Assembly: GCF_963678635.1 (NCBI RefSeq)
Contig: NC_087062.1
Coordinates: 1,490,001 to 1,550,000, forward strand
Source of the DNA: Symsagittifera roscoffensis
Taxonomy: Eukaryota > Xenacoelomorpha > Acoela > Convolutidae
Reading direction: 5' to 3'
DNA length: 60,000 bases
The notes below the pieces were generated by a model. The model searched no databases and was not told the DNA's origin. It was given only the letters and a program-made list of their open reading frames with translations. Below are positions 31,366 through 42,025 of this stretch, piece after piece (position 1 is the first letter of the stretch; each line of letters starts with the position of its first letter). The translations under genes and the position numbers were made by a program.

Positions 31366-33393
31366 TGGACTCAAGCGCGACAGAGAACATTCCGGCACCA
31401 GCAATCGTACATACATCTTAGAAATAGATCTTGGTTGGCGGAACGCTCGACATCATTTCCGTCTCTTCAAAATCAAGTACTCATGACATTTTATCAGACG
31501 CCGCAGAATCTAGCTTGAGAGAACAAGAAAACCTCAGAATTGGAAGAACTTTTGTTACCATTGGAGCCTATACAGGATGACCTAAAAAAATTGCATCGAA
31601 TACGGAAAACCAGTTTTTGATTCAACTGGACGAATTCATCTAAGAAACTTGAGGGGAAGGCTAAAATTAAAACTTTCAAGAAAATTTTGCTGAAAACTTT
31701 GTACCTGTACTGAAGGCTAGAACTACCATTTTTCGATTCAGTACATCAAAATAAACCCATCTAAGTTAAAATTGGGTTATTTCCTAAATTAACTTCTTCG
31801 GATCACTTGGAACTAAAAGAAATTTTACCTCTTTCTTCAACTAATCAATTTATAATAGTTTTTTTTTTTACTCTAACACAGTTATTCACATTAACCTTCT
31901 CCAGATAAACCATGGGATTTTCAAAATTCAAATTTTAATTCTAGTTATAGTTTCTGATTGCAAATGGAAGCTGAATTTTGGTGCGTTTTACAGAAATTTG
32001 ATTGTTGTGGTTTTACCTTTTTTCACAGTCGCCCGAGGAAGGGATTTATTCAGCTACTTTATTCATAATTAAAAATTCAATGTTTTTCCAAGAAAAGGAA
32101 ATGTTGTGATTGCTCAATCAATTTAGTTTAAATAATTGTTTGGTATTGTCTGATCTTGAATGTGTACACTCCATTACAGTGAACCTGTCACCATTAATTG
32201 TTCATACTTTATAAAAACAACTTTAATTCAATTTTTTTGTATTTTTGTTATCTGAGTTTAGTTTAGCATTTAAGGGGTCATTTAAAAATTACGCTAGAAC
32301 TACTAGCTTGATTGCCCAAAAAATTATATCATAGTGAACCTCTTATGCAGCTTGAAAAATTAGGGTTATGCAGATTGAACAATATTTCTATTGATACTCA
32401 GGTCAATCCAAAGTAATTTTTTTGAAAAGATTTAAGGCAGTCATGACTTTATAGAAAAAGGATTCAGACGATGGAACAAAAAAGGGGTTTTTCACTTTTG
32501 AAAAGATACTTTTTGATACTGAAAGTTTTCTGACGCTTATAAAAACAGTGTAACCGGAATATTGTATCAAAACGTATAATGTATTGATATAAGCTCTACG
32601 GGAACTCAGAAAAAAAGAAGCAGCTGTACCGAAACAAAAAACCTCAAGTCGACTCATTCATTCGTACCAAAATTGAAAAACTAAGAAAAGCATTCTTCGA
32701 GTAATAACTAATATTCTTTTGATTTCTATTCTAGGAAAAACCACTTCATGGTAGGGAAAAACCGCTATATTTCATCTTATTATTACTAGCAATATTATTT
32801 GATGGATTATCAAATAATATTGCCAGTATTCATAAGGTAAATTAGAACGTAGCCGACAAATCTGAAGCGGGAAACAGCAAATGACTCTGTGGCTATTCCT
32901 CATAAAAAGTTGCCTTGAAACCTTGAAACGGTTCAGTGGGATAATGACGAGTAGAAGTTGGGAGTTATAGTTTAGTATTAGAAAACAGCCAGAGTATTAC
33001 TTTACCATTTTCCTTACAGATCACTCAAGTTAGAGCAGTTTGCTACATCATGATACTGCCCCAAAAAGTTGCTGGTCGTTTTTTTTAGATCTTTTAAAAA
33101 ACAGTCCATGAAAATTTAAAACAATACAAACTTATTTGAAGTATTTCAAGCAAAGTAGCATAGGTTACGAACGATTAGAACAAAAACTTACACAAACATT
33201 AAATATTTTCGAATTGCGGGCGTTTCGACTTTTCAGAGCGGGCAAGTTGACTTTTTCAAGTGTTTGCTCTCTGTTGATCTTAAATTGCACTCATGATCGC
33301 CAAAAATAGAAAATGCCTGTGTCTTTATTTAAAATACGGAATGAAATTTTCATTCAGTGAAAGAGAACATTTGTATCACCATACATCTACAGG
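31366..33393. other. Intergenic sequence without a supported gene
   Basis: AT-rich. It contains one arm-like repeat at 32300-32360 and a palindrome AATATTATTTGATG.. ..TTATCAAATAATATT near 32790-32822. No gene is supported. Confidence 0.5.
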
Positions 33394-33795
33394 CAGGCGC
33401 GGATCTAGGAATTTCTCGAGGGGGGGGGGGGGGTGGATTTTCAAAAAAAAAAATGAAACTTTTGTCGACCTTTTTTTAGGTCGACCAAATTGATTATCTG
33501 AGCTCTCCCAAACCACTATAAAGACCCTAATTATTTTTGAAAAAAGGTCAAAAAAGGCGTTTTTAGGCACTTTTTGGAAAATTTCGACCAAAAACTCGCG
33601 TTTTTTCGGCGCGCACTCTCCCCTCCAAATTAGTATAGATTGGCGCCGAAGGCGTCCTTAGAAAAATTTTGAAGTCAGTCAGCCGAAAATGGATATTTCA
33701 AAATAGTACAAAGGGACGACCCTTTGGCTCGGCAGGGGGTCGAATCCCTGAGGGGAAGGGAAGCGTCCGCCCCCCCCCCCCTAAAACCGCTACTG
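33394..33795 (-). mobile_element. hAT-type MITE, family M1, copy 4
   Basis: The ends are CAGGCGCGGATCTAGG and CCTAAAACCGCTACTG. Target duplications TCTACAGG (33386-33393) and TCTACGGG (33796-33803) differ at one base. The orientation is opposite to the copy at 4556. Confidence 0.82.
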
Positions 33796-34111
33796 TCTAC
33801 GGGGATATTATCAACATACGAGCTATTCAACCCAATACCTTTTCCTATCTTAGACCACCATCTACGAATTAGCATTTTTTCATTATCTTTTTAGGAATAT
33901 GTTATGTTTCAAATTACTATAGAATCAGCGTTTAAAGCAAGCAGAACTTTTTAACAATAAATTAGCGATGGATTAATGCTAAATTTGGATATATCAAAAT
34001 CAAGCAAAATAATTATCCGAGGCTCTCAAACCAAACCAACTTCATGGAAGCAAAAAAATTTAGCTTTCCTCTGTAATATTTTTTAATTAGCTCTATCCTT
34101 TGTGTGTGCGC

Positions 34112-34200
34112 AGGGGCGGATTTAAGGGGGGGGGGGGGGCTCGACCCCCTGCCGGCCCAAAGGGTCCCCCCTTTGTACTATTTTGAAACATCCATTTTTG
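34112..34200 (+). mobile_element. MITE family M1, truncated copy 5
   Basis: It starts CAGGGGCGGATTTAAGG with a G tract and runs through CGACCCCCTGCCGGCCCAAAGGG to about ATCCATTTTTG, then ends abruptly. The other terminus is missing. Confidence 0.7.
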
Positions 34201-34525
34201 ATGACATGAATTGGTCACTTTTGGTGATAAAATTGTGAGAGATCACAAGTCAACCGATGTAAATTTCTATGATTTATATCATGACTCAACGATAAAATTC
34301 ACTGGGAGACTACAGGATCTGTGATGGTTTATGGTGAGGTTCAATCCAATTTTGAAAAAATCAACATCAAAGCAATAATTTTTTTATTAAATTTAATAGC
34401 TCAAAATATAGTAACTCAACGTAATGATAAACATCTCAACATCTGCATTACCTAGCTAAACAAAATCTCAATAAAATCGGACTTCTGTGAAAAAAAAATC
34501 TGGAAACTAGCTCTAAGTTTTTCCC

Positions 34526-34948
34526 CGGTGGCGTGTCCCTCATGCTTGAGGGACCGAACGCTTGAAATTAATTTTAGCTTACTTTCAGCCAATCAGAATT
34601 GAGTATTCAAAATCCCAAAATAAATCGAGAAAATGTCAAAGTAGGAAAATAAATCCAGGCCATTAGTGTTAATATTGACCCATTAGATAATGAGCAGATG
34701 AGTTTTCAAAACTAAAAAAATTCTTATGAACTTGAACTCATAAATCTTGATGTTTATCTGAATAGTGTTGCGGTTGTACCCGCAATTTAAAATATTTTTG
34801 ATTATTTTCCACTGATTTAATGCATTTTCTGTTAATATTGACTTATTGTGAGAAAAGCATTCAGCCAATAGGAACGCTTAGTGATTTTGATTGGTTGAAA
34901 ATTGAAAATGTTCAAGCATTCGGTCCCTCAAGCATGAGAACCCTCCCC
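34526..34948. mobile_element. MITE family M2 with long inverted ends, next to a zinc-finger gene
   Basis: CATGCTTGAGGGACCGAACG (continuing CTTGAA, 34541-34566) is repeated in reverse complement at 34911-34936 with 25 of 26 bases matching. The termini are self-complementary at CTTGAGGGAC. A single half-site of the same family lies at 48150-48184 and its duplicate 53470-53504. The element ends about 10 bp past the stop codon of ZnF-1. Confidence 0.7.
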
Positions 34949-34958
34949 TTTTCCCCCG

Positions 34959-35519
34959 TCAGTTCAACAATTTCGAAGCATTTTCATTAGATAGTTTGTG
35001 CACAGACATCATGTGCTTCTTGCAGCTGCTTTTGGTCGCACATTTCTGTTGACAAATTGAACAAATAACAGCCAAGCCTCCACCCCCTAAGTGCTTCAGC
35101 TGGTAGTGCGTTTTCAAGTGAGATTTCCTGGTTGCTTTATATGGACACAAAGTGCATTGAAGTTCATCCGAATCTCCAGGAAATATATTCAACTTTTTGT
35201 GAACCGACCCGACATCTTTGCTTTGAAAAAACGATGACGCCGGTTTTGAGCTTATCGCGAATTTCGCTTTTTTTTTAGAATCGGTGCTTTGAAATTCCAA
35301 TGTGCGTTTCAATGGACCAAAACTTTTCAGCACCGGCGAACTGAAATCGGATATTTCACAAATCCTTTTGGATGAAATTTCGCCGGCACCTATTAAATAT
35401 CCGTCTTTTCCGTCAGTAATACAGAATTTCAGAGTTGAATTTATCTCCAAAAAGAGCATGTTCAGAACACTTTCTTCAATCGATAGGTTGACACAAATTA
35501 ATTCCAGAAACTCAGCCAT
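34959..35519 (-). CDS. C2H2 zinc-finger protein, array member ZnF-1
   Basis: The product has 186 residues. The ATG at 35519 is chosen over an upstream in-frame TTG because a good acceptor (TTTTGCAG|G) ends 6 nt before it. The N-terminal half is divergent and unrecognised, and includes a Lys-rich patch (KKKAKF) that could help nuclear entry. Then come KDVGSVHKKLNI..DELQ, finger 1 (CTLC..., residues 122-143, C-x2-C-x12-H-x4-H), the LGGGGLAVI linker, finger 2 (CSICQQKC, 153-174) and the SNENASKLLN tail. It probably binds nucleic acid in the nucleus; the target is unknown. This is the last member of the array in the direction of transcription. A MITE lies immediately after the stop. Confidence 0.88.
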   Translation of the reverse strand: MAEFLELICVNLSIEESVLNMLFLEINSTLKFCITDGKDGYLIGAGEISSKRICEISDFSSPVLKSFGPLKRTLEFQSTDSKKKAKFAISSKPASSFFQSKDVGSVHKKLNIFPGDSDELQCTLCPYKATRKSHLKTHYQLKHLGGGGLAVICSICQQKCATKSSCKKHMMSVHKLSNENASKLLN

Positions 35520-36519
35520 TTCGACCTGCAAAAGCTTAGCTATCTATCAGTAGTTGTCTACACAGTTATTTTATCCTGGGATATAAAATTAAGTTGAAAA
35601 ATTACAAACAATGGTAAGACTTACTACTAGCTTCAGGGCAAAACTCTAAATGTTTCGACTGCATTTTAAGGTATATGGAGCAAGGTTAGCTTTAACAAAG
35701 GATGAAATTTTCTTTAAAAAAATAATGAACGTAATTTCATATATTTAGATTTTTTCAATCCTCGCCTCACGCGCTATGTTAAGCACACAGTAATATATTT
35801 CGCAAAAAAAAAAGTTTTAAGCAGACCAAATAGCATGCCTCTATTCAATTTGGAACCCTTTCTAAGGCGAATCGAATTTCCGCTTGAGCGTTATCAGCAC
35901 GAAATATATCATGGGTTAATTATCCTAAATCTTTAAGCCCAAATAACTTTACAAAAAATGATCACAAGGGAAATATATTTTTTAATATGAGCTCAAGACA
36001 ATGATGCATTTCAAATGATAAAAAGCAATTCCGTCAAAAAATGCTGGTTAAAAAAACACCACTAGCACAAATACTCCGTCACTTTCAAAACAAGCGTATT
36101 TGGAGGAGAGCGAAGCGCACACCTCCCACTCATAAATTAGACGACCAACAAAAAGTCCCAATTTTTATTTACTTTTTCAACGTCCATTTCGAAGGGCGCC
36201 TTTGCCGCAAAGTTTTTTAAACATGTACGTGAGAGCACGCTCCAAAAAATGTGAATCATGATTTTCTACATTTTCCAATCAGGCAAAATGGGGTCTTTTT
36301 ATTGTTTTCAGACTAGCTTAGAGAATGAGCTTATTTTGATTATTTAAATTTTGTAAATACTGAATTTTTGATAAATGTGAGTACTGAAAATCTACTGCTA
36401 AACGTAATCCCAATTACAAACTCATTTCTTTAACTGAAATCTCACTTGCACTTTCACAAGCAACTATTGGATTAATTTTCTGGAGCTTGAAATTATCTAC
36501 AAAATCAGAATAGCTTAAA
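35520..36519 (-). repeat. ZnF-1/ZnF-2 spacer carrying dispersed repeat R1
   Basis: At 35625-36095 the spacer holds a third R1 copy, on the same strand as the split copy at 10915. Landmarks are TTCAGGGCAAAACTC, TCGACTGCATTTTAAGGT, GCACGAAATATAT and GATCACAAGG. The rest is AT-rich without a gene. A fragment near 36190 (GGGCGCCTTTGCCGCAAAG) resembles the interior of MITE family M1. Confidence 0.6.
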
Positions 36520-37053
36520 TCAGCTCAATAATTTGGAAGCATCTTGACTGGAAAGTTGATGAACAGTTATCATATGTTTCTTGCAGCTACTTTTCGTAGC
36601 AAACTTCTGCTGACAAACTGAGCAAAGTACTGCCAAGCCTCCACCCCCTAAATGTTTGAGCTGATAGTGCGTTTTCAGATGACCCTTTTGAGTTGCCTTA
36701 TATGGACATAAAGTACACTGGAGGTCGTTTGAAATTGCAGGCACCAGGTTCAAACTTTTGAGAGCTGATCCAACGTCAAGGCTCTGAACACCACCACGTC
36801 TATTTTGATTTGCAGACATTCTTGAAACTTTTGAAGGAGGTCTCGGCGTCGAATTAGTATAAGAAGGACGTTTGGGAACTCTGATTTGATTTTTAAAACA
36901 ACAACTCGGTATTTTGTCGTCAGAAAACCTGATTTGGCCGATAAGCTTGCGACTTTCTGTTGCGTCGAAGATTGCGCCAAGTGTTCGTTTAGACCTCAAA
37001 AATTCTTCATCAACCGAGATTTTAACTTGAACAACTTCAGATAAAACAGACAT
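36520..37053 (-). CDS. C2H2 zinc-finger protein, array member ZnF-2
   Basis: The product has 177 residues. The N-terminus reads VQVKISVDEEFLRSKRTLG then AIFDATESRKLIGQIRF, a pattern of short strands shared with ZnF-3 and, more weakly, with ZnF-9. A basic stretch (VPKRPSY, PSKVSRM) follows, then LDVGSALKSLNLVP..NDLQ, finger 1 (113-134, CTLCPYKATQKGHL), the LGGGGLAVL linker, finger 2 (144-165, CSVCQQKFATKSSCKKHM) and SSQDASKLLS. An acceptor-like TTCATTAG lies 19 nt before the ATG. ZnF-2 and ZnF-3 are a recent tandem pair: the unit is about 0.96 kb and includes the 5' flank. Confidence 0.9.
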   Translation of the reverse strand: MSVLSEVVQVKISVDEEFLRSKRTLGAIFDATESRKLIGQIRFSDDKIPSCCFKNQIRVPKRPSYTNSTPRPPSKVSRMSANQNRRGGVQSLDVGSALKSLNLVPAISNDLQCTLCPYKATQKGHLKTHYQLKHLGGGGLAVLCSVCQQKFATKSSCKKHMITVHQLSSQDASKLLS

Positions 37054-37478
37054 TTTCCGCTCTTAAACACTTCTAATGAACAGAAAATTGATCAAAGTCG
37101 AAGATTTTTAGCAAAAGAGCAACTTTAAATCCACATATAAACCCGTGTCTTGAAGTTTTTCATATAAATTTCCCAAATCAATTGTTCCGAAGTGAATCTT
37201 AGCTCCAAAATACGCTCGTCGGAATTAAAATCATAAATGCAAAACTCAACTTTATTAATCATAGACAAAAAACTAAACCTAACAAAATTACATAGCCAAT
37301 AGAGGTCTAGTAGTCGATAAAATTTAAATTAAAAAAAGACCCAACAAAAAAACTATGAGTCAAATCGAAATTCGATTACGTTTGAATACTAAAAGTCTAA
37401 TTTTTACCCCGATCTAAAACGCAATTTATTTCTTTCCTCTGCAAGAGTTAAACATCCTCTACGCAATCCGATTCAAAA

Positions 37479-38009
37479 TCAGTTCAATAATTTGGAAGCA
37501 TCTTGACTGGAAAGTTGATGAACAGTTATCATATGTTTCTTGCAGCTACTTTTCGTAGCAAACTTCTGCTGACAAACTGAGCAAAGTACTGCCAAACCTC
37601 CGCCCCCTAAATGCTTCAGCTGGTAGTGCGTTTTCAGATTCGATTTCTGAGTTGCCTTATATGGACATAAAGTACACTGAAGGTCGTTTGAAATTACAGG
37701 CACCAAGTTCAAACTTTTGAGAGCGGATCCAACATCAACGCTCTGAGGACCATGTCTAATTTGGCTTGCAGACATTCTTGGAGCTTTCAAAGAAAGTTTC
37801 GGCGTCAAATTAGTACTTAAAGGACGTTTAAGGCCAGAGATTTGATTTTCTAAAAAACTACTCGGTATTTTGTCTACCGAAAAGATAATTTGACCGACAA
37901 TCCTACGATGATCTGTCGTGTCAAAGATCGCGCCGGTTGTTCGCTTAGACCTCAAAAACTCTTCATCAACTGAGATGCTAACTTGAAAAACGTCCAGCAA
38001 CAAAGACAT
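37479..38009 (-). CDS. C2H2 zinc-finger protein, array member ZnF-3
   Basis: The product has 176 residues. It is close to ZnF-2 throughout, and the C-terminal block is almost identical (finger 1 at 112-133, finger 2 at 143-164, tail SSQDASKLLN). Differences cluster in the middle (KRPLSTNLTPKLSLKAPRM) and at the first finger's variable positions (KSNL against KGHL), which would change DNA-contact residues if the finger binds in the classical way. The acceptor GTTACAG ends 8 nt before the ATG. The spacing to ZnF-2 is 425 bp. Confidence 0.9.
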   Translation of the reverse strand: MSLLLDVFQVSISVDEEFLRSKRTTGAIFDTTDHRRIVGQIIFSVDKIPSSFLENQISGLKRPLSTNLTPKLSLKAPRMSASQIRHGPQSVDVGSALKSLNLVPVISNDLQCTLCPYKATQKSNLKTHYQLKHLGGGGLAVLCSVCQQKFATKSSCKKHMITVHQLSSQDASKLLN

Positions 38010-38411
38010 TTTGCGTTCTGTAACACATTGAATCGGATTTCACTCTCAAAACTTTTGAAATTTCGGAGCACCAGATTAATTTTAACTTAACATTTGAACC
38101 TGCGTCTTTGATTTTTTTGATATCATTTAACTGCGGTTAATTTTTTCGAAATGAATAGAAGCTGCGTGACAAGTTTATCCATTCAACTAACATCCAACCT
38201 CAATAATGTTTATGTCAATTTATAAAAAGTCGAAAAGATTAAATTTAACATTACTTAGCTAACAGACATGTAATAGCCAATAGTGCTAAAATTTAACACC
38301 TAACTGTAAAAAAAATAGATCGCCCATTCATTCCTCTTCATAAGACTTTGATTAAATGAAGTTGCTTCAATTTGTAACACAGCAAAATTCAATTCAGATC
38401 TTCTGCTGGTC

Positions 38412-38972
38412 TCAGTCAAGTAACTTGGAAGCATGCTCACTTGACAACTGATGAGAACTTATCATGTGTCTTTTTGTGTTTTTCTTTAGAGAAAACCGTT
38501 GTTTACAAATGGGACAATCCACTGCCAAACCACCGCCTCCTAAATGCTTCAGTTGGTAATGAGTCTTCAGACTGTTCTTAGCAGTTGCCTTATATGGACA
38601 CAAAGTGCACTGCAGATCATCAGGCACTTCTGGAAGTATGTTCAGTTTCTTCAACACAGATCCAACATCGGTCAAATTGGTGGCCAAGTTTTTGTTTCCA
38701 CTGGAACTTAATTTTGACTCTTTTGGTCTCCTTCCAGAATCTAGCATGCTGTTTGTCAATGGACGTTTGCTAGCGCTCAAGCTTGTGAAAATAGCTTTTG
38801 TGGTTGCCGGGTTGTTCAAATTTTCAGTTTTTAGTTCTAATTTCAAACTGCCAACTGATTTCTCCGCTGCTGGATCCAAAATAGGAAAACTGATTTGGCT
38901 CACATTGAAAAAGTTGACAGCAAACTCTTCGATAGAGAACGTAATTTTAACCGCGCCTTCATCCACATACAT
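38412..38972 (-). CDS. C2H2 zinc-finger protein, array member ZnF-4
   Basis: The product has 186 residues. The N-terminus (MYVDEGAVKITFSIEEFAV) is acidic and hydrophobic and differs from ZnF-2/3, but keeps the later IPILDP-like strand and a basic stretch (SKRPLTN, GRRPKESK). Then come TDVGSVLKKLNILP..DDLQ, finger 1 (122-143, CTLCPYKATAKNSL), the LGGGGLAVD linker, finger 2 (153-174, CPICKQRFSLKKNTKRHM) and SSEHASKLLD. Finger 2 is of the type also seen in ZnF-8 and the decayed copies at 48.8 and 54.1 kb. The acceptor GTTTTTTCAG ends 21 nt before the ATG. Confidence 0.9.
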   Translation of the reverse strand: MYVDEGAVKITFSIEEFAVNFFNVSQISFPILDPAAEKSVGSLKLELKTENLNNPATTKAIFTSLSASKRPLTNSMLDSGRRPKESKLSSSGNKNLATNLTDVGSVLKKLNILPEVPDDLQCTLCPYKATAKNSLKTHYQLKHLGGGGLAVDCPICKQRFSLKKNTKRHMISSHQLSSEHASKLLD

Positions 38973-39836
38973 TTTCGAACACGAAATATTCTACTGAAAA
39001 AACTACACGAGAACTATACAAGAGCACAATTTACAATTTTTTGTGCTAAGTTAAGACATAAAACTGACATGCAAAAGAAATGAACACAAACATGAACTGC
39101 ATTTTTATACGAACCAAAAACAAGAGGCTAGAGAACTGCCGGCTGCAGTGCAAATAGAACAAGTTCCGACCAAATTGGTTTAGGGAAAAAATCCAATCTT
39201 AAGTTTTTTTCAATATATTAAACACAGAGGCGAAGTGGAGCTTCGCACCACTAACGATGCAACAAAAACATTTTGAAAAAAAAAAATGTTTTTTTAAGTT
39301 AAGAAAAAAATAGTTCTTTCAAAATTTCAACCTTCTCGATATGTCTCAATTCAATCCAGGCAATAATCAAAGAAAATTGCATATAAAATTAGCTACGGAA
39401 TTTCCAAAGAGTCAACAAAGTCGACAATCTTGGAGCAGACACAAGTTGATACGAAAAAATAGGATTTTATAAAAAAAAATCTATGAAAGAAATCTTTGTT
39501 AATCACATCTGAGACTATAATAAACAACACTTGCATTTGTAACTACATTGAAAGTCTCTTACAGCACAAGAAAAATCTGTAATGTGGCAACTAAGCCGAC
39601 AATTTTTGAGCAGACACCAGTTAAGCCGAAAAAATTTGTTTTCATGAAAAAAAATTCAAACATTTTAAGTTCTCCCCTTATACTAGAACGAGCACCACTT
39701 GCACTTCTATGCAAGTTACTTACAGCACAGGCAAAATCCTTGATGTGGCAATTTAGCTGACAAAATTTGAGCAGACAAATGAAAGTCCGACAACTCAATT
39801 TTAACCGATTTTTTTTTCAATTGCATACAAACTGAA

Positions 39837-39912
39837 AAAAAACAAGGTCCGGCCGAGAAGCGAACCCCAGATCTAAGGATGCAAATGCGACAGCAATACC
39901 CCTAAACCAATT
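39837..39912 (-). mobile_element. tRNA-derived SINE head
   Basis: On the minus strand an A box (TGGTTTAGGGG, 39909-39899) and a B box (GGGGTTCGCTTC, near 39870-39858) are spaced as in a tRNA, with a CC..GG acceptor-like stem region. It is followed by T-rich and family-specific tail sequence towards lower coordinates. It is too divergent to be a working tRNA. Confidence 0.6.
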
Positions 39913-40534
39913 GGAAGGAAATTTGCAATTTTTCAAGGCTGAATATCAAAGACACACAAGCGAAGCCATAACACATAAATAGCATTGCAAGCTAGCAGAC
40001 AGGAAAGGAAAGCCACTAAGCCCAATGAAAAACGGGAACATTTTCGGAAAAATCACACCTAAAAAACTTTGAAAATTTTCTGTAATGATGTTTTATTTGC
40101 GGGAAACACGTCCAGGTACACATTTGATAGCATTTGATTAAAATTCAAAAAATATCGAATGAAAACAAAATTGTTGCCTTGAAAAGCTAAGAATTCTGAA
40201 TTCTATAATCCGATTTTTAATGTTTTTTGCGTCCGGCGGAAAACACGCAAATCATGGTTCACTCAAATGACCTAAAATTAGGTTAGTATGCCAACAAAAG
40301 AGAATCTAAAACCATTTAGGCCGAAATTTTTTTAAGCGAAAAAAAAAATAAAATATACGAAGTCAACGCTTGTAGCATCACAAACTGATGAGTACATGAA
40401 AACATAGAAAGCAACAACAATAAACTGCATGCAGCAAAACAATTCTAAGATGCGGCAAGTATGCCGCAAACACAAAAGCAGACAATAATAAGCCGACAAT
40501 TTTTTGAAATGGAATATTTGCTGTTTGAAAAAAA

Positions 40535-40612
40535 AAGCCCTGCGGATATGCGAACCCAGACCCTCTGCTGTCCCAGGCGAATTCGTTACCTCCAGACCAA
40601 GTGTGCCGCATA
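40535..40612 (-). mobile_element. tRNA-derived SINE head
   Basis: On the minus strand the A box TGGTCTGGAGG and B box GGGTTCGCATA are tRNA-spaced, then a T tract and the tail motif with TTGTCGGCTTATT follow. It is the same SINE type as 39837-39912. Confidence 0.6.
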
Positions 40613-41079
40613 CGTTTTGCAATTTGCATTCTTTATTAAGCAAGATACTAAGTAATTCTGTTAAACAAGTTGTTAACCTTAAAAAAAGTCCATATTCCGA
40701 TTCGACCACGTTTACTAATCGTAAGAGTAATAAATAATTTTAAATTTGCAATTTTTGTAGTCTGACTTTGCATCTATTTTTTTTGGAATGGGCAATTGAA
40801 TAAGATACGAAGTGAATAAGAGCGCTAACTATAGTTAAACACAGAGGCGAAGTTGCTGGGAAGAGCTGAATGAGTAGAACTTTGCGTTTACAAAATTTCA
40901 TAAGTGACGCACGCCAAATATGAGTCTTCATAATTGCTATGTGACGCAAGCCAATTATGACGCATTACCAGTACCAATAAATTTGAAAAAAAAAGAAACT
41001 TACCAACTAAGATGCCTCAATTAAAGAGCGGTCGCATTTTAACTATTATACGAAAAAATTCATTAAAACATCTGACCCT

Positions 41080-41140
41080 GCCCAGGTTCGAACCCTCTTC
41101 TGGTTTCCTTGCTCCTGGTCGCAACAATTGCATCGCAACA
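41080..41140 (-). mobile_element. tRNA-derived SINE head, partial
   Basis: A good B box (AGGGTTCGAACC) lies at 41084-41095. The A box region (GTTGCGACCAGGAGC) is poorer than in the other copies. Confidence 0.45.
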
Positions 41141-41473
41141 ATACTTGCGACTTAGGTTAGAAAAAAGAAATTTTATACTATAACACAAGCTATGCTTTTG
41201 TAAATAACGTTAATGGTCTAGTAAAGTTAAACTTCGGAGGTCAGCTTAGTTGTAAAATTCAGAATCATTGAAGTACAGCTAATACCAATCAGCTGCTGAA
41301 AAAAATTGTCGCCTTTCATAAAAAAAATAAACACAGTTGATTAAAACAAAGATGATTATAATTCATCAGTTTCAAGTCCAATTTCTTATCTACAAATTCT
41401 AGACCAATGCCAGCAAAAAATGTAATTCAATATATGTCTACATAACTAACTATTCAGACTCAAATTCAGCCCT

Positions 41474-42025
41474 CTAACTCAGAAAACTAGCAGCATCTTC
41501 TTTTGATAAATTGTGCGCTCTCAAAAGATGGCTTTTCAAGTTGCCTTTAGTCGTGCACTTCTTTTGACATAGTCTGCACAACACCGTCAAATCAGCACCT
41601 CCTAAATGTTTCAACTTGTAATGAGTCTTCAGATTAGACTTCTGAGTTGCCTTATAAGGACATACAGCACACTGAAGGTCATTTGGAAGATTTGGAACGA
41701 GATTCAAGTCTTTGAAAACTGCAGAAATGTCTTTTTTGTTCGTCGGATAGACTTCCGAATTGGAGCATGGCAATTTTGCAGTTTTTGTCTTTTTTCCGCC
41801 ATGAACACTTGCAGGAAAAGAATCAGCTATTCTTTTGGGCGCCATGTTTAAGCGATCAAACTTCCTCGCAAAAGGAGCTTCTGGAATTATTTCGCAGGTT
41901 CCGAGCAACTGATTTGATACAGAGTCAATAATGTGGCAAACTTTATTCAAAACAGCCGATTCGCTTGACTTCTCTATCAGACATGCCTCGAATTTGAAAA
42001 TGAAACCGAAAGAAAAATCCGCCAT
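41474..42025 (-). CDS. C2H2 zinc-finger protein, array member ZnF-5
   Basis: The product has 183 residues and belongs to a subfamily with ZnF-6 and ZnF-7. The N-terminus is FSFGFIFKFEACLIEK, then CHIIDSVSNQLLGTCEIIP, where ZnF-6/7 have FDFIFNFE and VDSVS..VYGSC. A basic stretch (GGKKTKTAKL) follows. The pre-finger block is KDISAVFKDLNLVP..NDLQ. Finger 1 is CAVCPYKATQKSNL (119-140), the linker is LGGADLTVL in place of LGGGG, and finger 2 is CRLCQKKCTTKGNLKSHLL (150-171), ending SKEDAASFLS. The acceptor CTTTCAG ends 7 nt before the ATG. Confidence 0.9.
   Translation of the reverse strand: MADFSFGFIFKFEACLIEKSSESAVLNKVCHIIDSVSNQLLGTCEIIPEAPFARKFDRLNMAPKRIADSFPASVHGGKKTKTAKLPCSNSEVYPTNKKDISAVFKDLNLVPNLPNDLQCAVCPYKATQKSNLKTHYKLKHLGGADLTVLCRLCQKKCTTKGNLKSHLLRAHNLSKEDAASFLS

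Larger units (their letters stand above)
39000..41473. repeat. SINE-rich spacer between ZnF-4 and ZnF-5
   Basis: No gene is seen. The spacer holds three tRNA-like SINE heads (39837-39912, 40535-40612, 41080-41140). The tail motif AAGCCGACAATTTTTGAGCAG occurs in related forms at 39418, 39593, 39750 and 40489. The words ACAGAGGCGAAG at 39227 and 40842 also occur at 59675. Frames of up to 125 codons overlap on both strands and carry no motif. Confidence 0.6.

Noticed and set aside
38605-38997. 130-codon plus-strand frame, and similar plus frames at 41606, 42748, 44469 and 56245
   Set aside because: All lie opposite the zinc-finger genes, whose conserved fingers fix the minus strand as coding.
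40332-40709. 125-codon minus frame
   Set aside because: It runs across a tRNA-like SINE head and has no motif.
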